Assembly: GCA_016218275.1 (NCBI GenBank)
Contig: JACREK010000070.1
Span: 1 to 9,394, forward strand
Reading direction: 5' to 3'
DNA length: 9,394 nucleotides
Source: Candidatus Gottesmanbacteria bacterium
Lineage (GTDB): Bacteria; Patescibacteriota; Microgenomatia; 2-02-FULL-39-11
Shown here piece by piece: positions 5,451-9,394 of the stretch. The translations under genes and the position numbers were made by a program. The notes below the pieces were generated by a model. The model saw only the letters and a program-made list of their open reading frames with translations, ran no database searches and had not been told where the DNA came from. Every line of letters begins with the position of its first letter. Positions within the stretch are counted from its first letter, which is position 1.

Positions 5451-6243
5451 ATAAATTTAGAGCATTGCGAGAGGTCATTTCCACAATCTCTTCAACACTT
5501 CTCTGATGAATTTCTGCTACCTCTTTTGCTATATAGGTGATATACGCTGGTTCATTACGGCTACCGCGAAAGGGTTGGGGGGTTAAAAAAGGCGAGTCTG
5601 TTTCCAAAAATAGTCGCTCCAACGGGGTAAGCTTAACCAAACTCTTTAGAGTTTGATTTTCAGGATATGTAATATTGCCGTCGAAACCGATATAGAAACC
5701 AAGTTTAAGTACTTCTTCCAGATGTTTCTTTTCTCCGTCAAAACAGTGAAAGACGCCCTCCACACTTTTGCCGTACTGTCTTATTATTTCCAATAAGTCA
5801 TCGAAAGCATTGCGGCAGTGAAAAATTATCGGAAGATTTTCTTTTTGTGCAAGATCCAATTGCAGCAACAAAAGTTCTTTTTGTTGTTCTTTGTTCTCTT
5901 GCAAGAGTGGTGGATAACCATTGTATTCATGATAATCAAGACCTATTTCACCGATAGCTACTATTTTGTCATGCTGAACTTGTTTCAGCATCTCTTTTAA
6001 TTTTTGTTCAATAATTAGTCTTCCTGATTGCTTAAATTCATCAACATGGTGTGGATGAATACCAATAGCTGCAAAGCAAGAATCATATCTTTGGGCAATC
6101 TCAATTGCTTTTTCGCTTGAATCAACTTTTGCTCCCGGGATGATTATTTTTGTTACACCAGATTCTTTTGCTCTATTTAATACCTCGTCTAGGTCCTTCT
6201 TAAAAGCTTTAAAATTCAGGTGAGCATGAGTGTCGATGAACAT
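5440..6243 (-). CDS. tatD: TatD-family metal-dependent hydrolase (deoxyribonuclease)
   Basis: A 267-residue TIM-barrel hydrolase of the TatD family, the usual size. All expected metal and catalytic residues are visible: HxH in FIDTHAHLN (H6, H8), GIHPHH (61-66), the carboxylate in AIGEIGLDYHEY (E99), FHCRNA (H142), FHCFDG (H166), and LETDSPFL (D216). Family members are cytoplasmic 3'-5' DNA exonucleases; D-aminoacyl-tRNA deacylase activity has also been attributed to some. Residues about 85-93 (MLKQVQHDK) are encoded by a dispersed palindromic repeat lying in frame where most homologues have a short Lys/His/Pro loop; the core fold should tolerate this. There is no clear Shine-Dalgarno before ATG 6243. 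The palindromic element at 6251-6389 lies just upstream. The ORF ends in TGA, 29 bases before the chosen GT2 start. Confidence 0.94.
   Translation of the reverse strand: MFIDTHAHLNFKAFKKDLDEVLNRAKESGVTKIIIPGAKVDSSEKAIEIAQRYDSCFAAIGIHPHHVDEFKQSGRLIIEQKLKEMLKQVQHDKIVAIGEIGLDYHEYNGYPPLLQENKEQQKELLLLQLDLAQKENLPIIFHCRNAFDDLLEIIRQYGKSVEGVFHCFDGEKKHLEEVLKLGFYIGFDGNITYPENQTLKSLVKLTPLERLFLETDSPFLTPQPFRGSRNEPAYITYIAKEVAEIHQRSVEEIVEMTSRNALNLFKI
5969..5995. repeat. Dispersed palindromic repeat inside the tatD coding sequence
   Basis: ATGCTGAA (5971-5978) and TTCAGCAT (5984-5991) form a perfect 8-bp stem around CTTGT, within GTCATGCTGAACTTGTTTCA and the following GCATCTC. I recognise this as a common dispersed bacterial repeat, whose plus-strand translation is the spurious MLNLFQHLF peptide; no search was run. 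In tatD it is read on the minus strand, in frame, as EMLKQVQHDK. Confidence 0.7.
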
Positions 6244-6250
6244 AGATTAA

Positions 6251-6389
6251 GTTTTGCACTTTTCCCTAAAAACCACCTCGGATGGTGGCCCGAAGGGACT
6301 CCTCAGAGGTGAAATTAATTAGTAACTTCTCCACCGTCCGAGGAGTCCTTCGGACACCTCGGAGGTGACTTAACCGCAAAAGTGCAAAC
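6251..6389. repeat. 139-base imperfect palindromic element between the ADH gene and tatD
   Basis: This fills the 154-base gap between the dehydrogenase stop and the tatD start. The ends form an inverted repeat: TTTGCACTTTT (6253-6263) with AAAAGTGCAAA (6378-6388), 11 of 11. Inside are two related, oppositely oriented units: CACCTC...GGACTCCTCAGAGGTG (6274-6311) and CTCCACCGTCCGAGGAGTCC...GAGGTG (6329-6367). The second unit carries the exact palindrome CACCTCGGAGGTG (6355-6367). An AT-rich centre (about 6312-6328) separates them. The whole could fold into one long interrupted hairpin. A 20-base piece recurs at 9183-9202 with 17 of 20 identical. It encodes nothing, so it looks like a non-autonomous palindromic repeat or MITE-like unit. 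Confidence 0.75.
6268..6288 (-). terminator. Weak terminator-like hairpin inside the palindromic element
   Basis: Read on the minus strand, CCACC (6288-6284), a 6-base loop and GGTGG (6277-6273) are followed by TTTTT (6272-6268). The 5-bp GC-rich stem plus U-tract could attenuate transcription from metG and the dehydrogenase gene into tatD. The stem is short and competes with the larger fold of the element, so confidence is low. Confidence 0.3.
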
Positions 6390-6397
6390 TTTAATAT

Positions 6398-7354
6398 TTA
6401 AGAAACCTTGATAAGTATCTTTCCGAAAACATCACGAGATTTTAATTTTTCCCAAGCTTTGGGGATTTGTTTGAGAGAATAAACAGAATCAATTATTGGT
6501 TTAATTTTATTCTCTTTTACTAATTGAAAAATTCTCGTTAGATCGTTATTCATAAAGCCGGATGAGCCGATTATCTGTTTCTGTTTCATATAGAGATCAA
6601 TAAGATTTAGATTAATCTTTGAGTTTTCGGTTGCTCCGCAAAGAACTATTTTCCCAAGAGGTGCAATAATAGGTATTAATGTTTCCAGCGTTGTTCCTCC
6701 AACCGTATCAATCAAAATATCTACCCCATCGCCATCAGTTGCCTTCTCGACTTTCTTTTGCCAATTTTTCTTACGGTAATTGACAATAGATTTTATTCCG
6801 AGCGCTTTCAGTTTAGTTAACTTATTATCATTTCCAATTAATGCGATTACATTTGCTCCCGCCAGTCGGGTAAGCTGGCAAGAATAAACTCCCACTCCGC
6901 TTCCTGCTGCAGTTATTGCTACCCAATCAGCGGCTTTTATTTTTGCTTTATTAAAGACCATTCTATAGGCAGTGCCGGCAGAAAGAGTCACGCTACATGC
7001 TTCCTGCAAGGCAATGCCTTGAGGAATGGGAATAATATTGTCTTTGGGTACGCTGACATATTCTGCATATCCGCCATTTCTTTGGATTCCTAATAATGGT
7101 CTTCCTTTTCCGCAATGAAGATACGGATTTACTGCCACTTTTTTTCCATCAGGAAGTGTGCCGACTATTTCGCTACCCATTATTAATGGAAAAGAAAGAC
7201 TATCACCAAATCTGCCGGATAAAACTGCCAGATCTACACGATTTACTCCGCAATAAGCAATTTTTACCACTACCTCATTCCTCTTGGGTATAGGAATAGG
7301 GACGTCTCTAATTCTTGGCGGATGTTGGTAATTCTCGAGGAGAAAAGCTTTCAT
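6398..7354 (-). CDS. Zinc-type alcohol dehydrogenase-like MDR oxidoreductase lacking the structural zinc lobe
   Basis: A 318-residue NAD(P)H-dependent oxidoreductase of the medium-chain dehydrogenase/reductase superfamily. The N-terminal GroES-like domain has CGVNRVD (C35) and FPLIMGSEIVG (55-65). Position 61, where zinc enzymes carry the GHE histidine, is Ser. The usual four-cysteine structural zinc lobe is missing: LHCGKGRPLLGIQRNGGYAE (79-98) jumps from the first Cys straight to the post-lobe GGYAEY segment. The Rossmann domain has AAGSGVG (149-155), then VDILIDTVGG (211-220). The protein is about 25-30 residues shorter than zinc-ADH relatives, consistent with that loss. It is probably a zinc-independent quinone/enone reductase-like enzyme; the substrate is unknown. 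The gene starts 43 bases after metG with no clear Shine-Dalgarno; TATA-like sequence at 7358-7365 immediately precedes the ATG. Confidence 0.88.
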   Translation of the reverse strand: MKAFLLENYQHPPRIRDVPIPIPKRNEVVVKIAYCGVNRVDLAVLSGRFGDSLSFPLIMGSEIVGTLPDGKKVAVNPYLHCGKGRPLLGIQRNGGYAEYVSVPKDNIIPIPQGIALQEACSVTLSAGTAYRMVFNKAKIKAADWVAITAAGSGVGVYSCQLTRLAGANVIALIGNDNKLTKLKALGIKSIVNYRKKNWQKKVEKATDGDGVDILIDTVGGTTLETLIPIIAPLGKIVLCGATENSKINLNLIDLYMKQKQIIGSSGFMNNDLTRIFQLVKENKIKPIIDSVYSLKQIPKAWEKLKSRDVFGKILIKVS

Positions 7355-7397
7355 TGATTTATATATTTTGTTTCCGGCCGGTAATGAAATTTATAAA

Positions 7398-8843
7398 TTA
7401 GATTCTCGGAAATAATGGCGGTTGAAATTTAATTATTGGTCCTTTAAATTGTTTAAGAATTTTTTCTGCTGTAGTTGGTAAGAAAGTTTGTAAGTTATAT
7501 GCAATATCCAAAATATTTTCTACATATAAATGAAGTTTTAGATAGAGAAGTTTTTTATCTTTTATTTGCCAAGGCTTACTTTCGTTTATATCTTTATCGA
7601 GCCATTTTAATCCCCATTTAATATCGGAACTCCAAATATAACCTAATGCTTTATCAAAATTGAACTTCTCCAAATTTGTTGAAACAGGTTTCTTTAGTTT
7701 TCTAGGTATACTAGTTAATTCGTGTACAGATCCGGAGGTATCACAGAGTTTGGCGACTCTTGCTACAAGATTACCTAATCCATTTGCCAGATCTGCATTA
7801 TAGATTTCTTTAAATCTTCTTTCGGAAAAATCGCCGTCACTGTAGGATGGAATTTCCCGTAATAAGTAATATCGTAGGGGATCGGTACCGTATTTTTTTA
7901 TCATCTCAATCGGATCAACTACATTACCAAGTGTTTTTGACATTTTCTGTCCGTCGACCGTCAAGTAGCCATGGACAAATAGTTCTTTTGGTAACTCGAG
8001 CCTTGCGGATTTGAGTATCGCCGGCCAGTAGATGGCGTGGAAACGAAGTATTCCTTTACCAATTACCATCACATCCTGCGGAGCCAGTCTTTTATAATTT
8101 TCTTCATCCCAACCAAACCCGATTCCACTCTGATAAATATTTAGAGCATCAAACCAGACATAGATAATTTGTCCGGGATCTCCCGGCACCGGAACTCCCC
8201 AATTTTTAGCGCGTTTCCTACTTCTTGAAATAGAGAAATCTTCAAGACCTCGGCGGATAAAAGCCAAAGCCTCGTTTTTTCGTATCTGGGGGATAACTTT
8301 TAGTTTATCTTGTAATATCAATTCTTCTAAAAATTTTTGGTAGCGGGAAAGACGGAAAAAATAATTTTCCTCCGATACTTCATCAAGCTTTTTACCAGGG
8401 TGTTCGAAACATTCTCCTTTTTCATCCAGCTCATCTGGGGTATAAAAAGTTTCGCACCCGACACAATAATGACCGGTATAAGATTTTTTGTAAATATCGC
8501 CATTTTTATCGCAGAGTTGCCATAATTTTTGGCAGGCTGGAAAATGGTGTTTTTTGTCTGTGGCTCTTTGCCAAATATCAAAAAAGACATTTAGTTTATC
8601 AGCAAGATTTAAAAATTCCTGATTATGGATATCACAAAAATCTTGAGTGGATTTACCTGCTTTTTCTGCCGCTTGTACTATCTTTAACGCATTCTCGTCT
8701 GCTCCACAAAGATAAGTTACATCCTCACCAAGCAGTTTATGATATCTTCGAATTACATCCGAATACACAAATTCCTGCGCATGGCCCACATGCGGAGATG
8801 AGTTTACGTAAGGTATAGCTGATGTCAGATAAAACTTGTTCAT
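7398..8843 (-). CDS. metG: Methionyl-tRNA synthetase
   Basis: A 481-residue class I aminoacyl-tRNA synthetase that activates methionine with ATP and charges tRNA-Met in the cytoplasm. Diagnostic features are the N-terminal FYLTSAIPYVNSSPHVGHAQ with the HIGH-type signature HVGH (18-21), a single zinc knuckle with CVGC (127-130) and CFEH (145-148), the Met-pocket region YVWFDAL (228-234), and the KMSKT loop (300-304). A helical anticodon-binding domain follows, with NADLANGLGNLVARV (349-363) and INESKPWQI (419-427). The C-terminal EMAP/Trbp111-like tRNA-binding domain found in longer bacterial enzymes is absent, so this is the short form. ATG 8843 is supported by homology from residue 3 onward. 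No Shine-Dalgarno precedes it, but an extended -10 promoter ends 7 bases upstream, implying a leaderless mRNA. Identity is very secure. Confidence 0.97.
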   Translation of the reverse strand: MNKFYLTSAIPYVNSSPHVGHAQEFVYSDVIRRYHKLLGEDVTYLCGADENALKIVQAAEKAGKSTQDFCDIHNQEFLNLADKLNVFFDIWQRATDKKHHFPACQKLWQLCDKNGDIYKKSYTGHYCVGCETFYTPDELDEKGECFEHPGKKLDEVSEENYFFRLSRYQKFLEELILQDKLKVIPQIRKNEALAFIRRGLEDFSISRSRKRAKNWGVPVPGDPGQIIYVWFDALNIYQSGIGFGWDEENYKRLAPQDVMVIGKGILRFHAIYWPAILKSARLELPKELFVHGYLTVDGQKMSKTLGNVVDPIEMIKKYGTDPLRYYLLREIPSYSDGDFSERRFKEIYNADLANGLGNLVARVAKLCDTSGSVHELTSIPRKLKKPVSTNLEKFNFDKALGYIWSSDIKWGLKWLDKDINESKPWQIKDKKLLYLKLHLYVENILDIAYNLQTFLPTTAEKILKQFKGPIIKFQPPLFPRI

Positions 8844-8850
8844 GGAGGCT

Positions 8851-8879
8851 ATTATATCAGGAAGCTAGGTTTTTCTGAA
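8851..8879 (-). promoter_or_regulatory. Extended -10 promoter of metG, predicted leaderless
   Basis: On the minus strand a perfect TATAAT (8856-8851) is preceded by TGA (8859-8857), giving an extended -10. With a 17-base spacer the -35 is TTCAGA (8879-8874; 4 of 6), inside the end of the upstream gene. Only 7 bases (AGCCTCC) separate the -10 from the metG ATG, so transcription should begin at about 8843-8844, at the start codon itself. Confidence 0.65.
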
Positions 8880-9170
8880 GTATATTTCGAAAGTGATTAA
8901 AATGCTTACCATAAGAATAGTATTGATAATATTATCCAAATGCAGTTGGCGAAGGATTAGATAAATAATGATTATCCCCGTCCAAAGTAAAGACCTTCCG
9001 AATGGAAAAAAAGACTTAAAGGTGAACAAGAGATTCAAAGAAAGCAAGAAATAAAATACCAGGAAAGAAAGTATTGATGAGGGAGAGAATAAATTAATAT
9101 AGCCAATAAATATAAGCCAAACTAATAGAATTTTAATAATTCCTCTTTTATTTTTTTGTCTTTGTCTCAT
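8865..9170 (-). CDS. Small four-TM membrane protein, function unknown
   Basis: A 101-residue protein with a strongly basic start (MRQRQKNKRG) and four hydrophobic segments at about 11-28, 32-52, 58-76 and 79-97, ending in FRKT. No catalytic or binding motif is visible. It looks like a short conserved membrane protein of the kind common in Microgenomates-like genomes, but I cannot name a family. I chose ATG 9170, which follows a GGAGG at about 9182-9186 with a long 11-base spacing. ATG 9191 would add MVEEFRP but has no Shine-Dalgarno and begins within a palindromic repeat. The gene lies 21 bases upstream of metG, and the metG -35 box falls in its last codons. It could be cotranscribed with metG, but metG has its own promoter. 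Confidence 0.72.
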   Translation of the reverse strand: MRQRQKNKRGIIKILLVWLIFIGYINLFSPSSILSFLVFYFLLSLNLLFTFKSFFPFGRSLLWTGIIIIYLILRQLHLDNIINTILMVSILITFEIYFRKT

Positions 9171-9182
9171 AGGTCTAAATTC

Positions 9183-9221
9183 CTCCACCATCGGGGGAGT
9201 CCCCGCTGAACGATGCCACCC
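9183..9221. repeat. Palindromic repeat related to the element at 6251-6389
   Basis: CTCCACCATCGGGGGAGTCC (9183-9202) matches 6329-6348 at 17 of 20 positions. The downstream part closes a fold: GGGG with CCCC around AGT, and ATCG (9190-9193) with CGAT (9211-9214). On the minus strand the repeat supplies the GGAGG that may serve as ribosome-binding site for the four-TM gene. Function is unknown; it is probably the same dispersed family. Confidence 0.55.
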
Positions 9222-9266
9222 ACGAAGTGAATTGAGCGCATTCTAATTCCATTGTAAGGTCTAAAG

Positions 9267-9275
9267 TGATAGAAT
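9267..9275 (+). promoter_or_regulatory. Possible extended -10 promoter for the right-edge gene
   Basis: TG (9267-9268), A, TAGAAT (9270-9275) makes a 5 of 6 extended -10 box. No convincing -35 lies 17 bases upstream. Predicted initiation at about 9282 would leave a leader of about 9 bases before ATG 9291, with no Shine-Dalgarno (GACTGTC precedes the ATG). Confidence 0.4.
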
Positions 9276-9290
9276 GAAATACTGACTGTC

Positions 9291-9394
9291 ATGCAGAAAG
9301 AAATATTGGTTATATCGATTATAACAATTATAGGTTTTATTATTGTTATTTACCTAATTAAAAAATGGTTAGGAGAACTCTCCGAAAAACAAAA
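9291..9394 (+). CDS. N-terminus of a membrane-anchored protein, possibly RmuC-like (partial)
   Basis: Thirty-four complete codons run to the window edge: MQKEILVISIITIIGFIIVI and then YLIKKWLGELSEKQ. A single hydrophobic segment (about 5-22) followed by a basic-to-charged, probably helical stretch is typical of the anchored coiled-coil N-terminus of RmuC, the putative nuclease that limits DNA inversions. The same pattern also fits many other membrane-anchored proteins, so the RmuC name is only a suggestion. ATG 9291 is the only sensible start in view. The gene is divergent from the four-TM gene across a 120-base region that holds the repeat at 9183-9221 and a possible extended -10 at 9267-9275. 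Confidence 0.55.
   Translation, partial: MQKEILVISIITIIGFIIVIYLIKKWLGELSEKQ

Noticed and set aside
5818..6000. A 60-residue plus-strand frame ending in MLNLFQHLF inside tatD
   Set aside because: It is the antisense reading of TatD plus the palindromic repeat; this peptide is a known kind of spurious product of that repeat.
6251..6389. CRISPR array or tRNA-like gene in the repeat-rich gap
   Set aside because: The repeats are inverted rather than evenly spaced direct repeats, no spacers exist, and no cloverleaf or CCA-type acceptor can be drawn.
9183..9230. T-box riboswitch on the minus strand (GGGTGGCATCG...GGACTCC)
   Set aside because: Only a loose likeness to the antiterminator bulge; no stem I or specifier loop is visible, and the downstream gene is an unknown membrane protein, not directly an aminoacyl-tRNA gene.

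Overview
The window looks like a piece of a small, AT-rich bacterial chromosome, most probably from the candidate phyla radiation (Patescibacteria, Microgenomates-like). This is an inference from compact gene packing, stop/start-coupled membrane glycosyltransferases, a PEGA plus SH3b surface protein, small multi-TM hypothetical proteins and divergent MraY-like motifs. I ran no taxonomic search. TGA terminates tatD and the MraY-like gene, so a UGA-glycine code (Gracilibacteria/SR1) is unlikely. No tRNA, rRNA, CRISPR array, transposase or phage gene was seen.

Left edge, plus strand (1-1179): the 3' end of groEL, a perfect palindrome, a strong intrinsic terminator, then an extended -10 promoter, a leader hairpin built from a dispersed palindromic repeat, and a membrane-anchored PEGA/SH3b protein. 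That gene converges on the minus-strand block with only 2 bases between stop codons.

Minus-strand block (9170 down to 1182), in transcription order: a four-TM hypothetical protein, metG, a zinc-type alcohol dehydrogenase-like MDR protein, tatD, a processive GT2 glycosyltransferase, a GT39-like polytopic glycosyltransferase, a small three-TM protein with a DUF1648-like motif, and an MraY/WecA-like sugar-phosphate transferase with altered catalytic motifs. The last four are packed end to end (29, -1, 9 and 0 bases between neighbours, counting from tatD) and plausibly form a lipid-linked surface-glycan module. The metG-tatD pairing common in bacteria is interrupted here by the dehydrogenase gene and a 139-base palindromic element.

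Right edge, plus strand: the first 34 or so codons of a membrane-anchored protein that resembles the N-terminus of RmuC.

The most unusual signals are small: three families of palindromic repeats, one forming a 5' mRNA hairpin, one decoded in frame inside TatD, and one lying between ADH and tatD with a relative over the start of the four-TM gene. Also notable are a probable leaderless metG promoter, a terminator-like hairpin inside the SH3b coding sequence, an MDR protein that appears to have lost its structural zinc lobe, and a transferase whose usual metal-binding Asp is replaced by Tyr.
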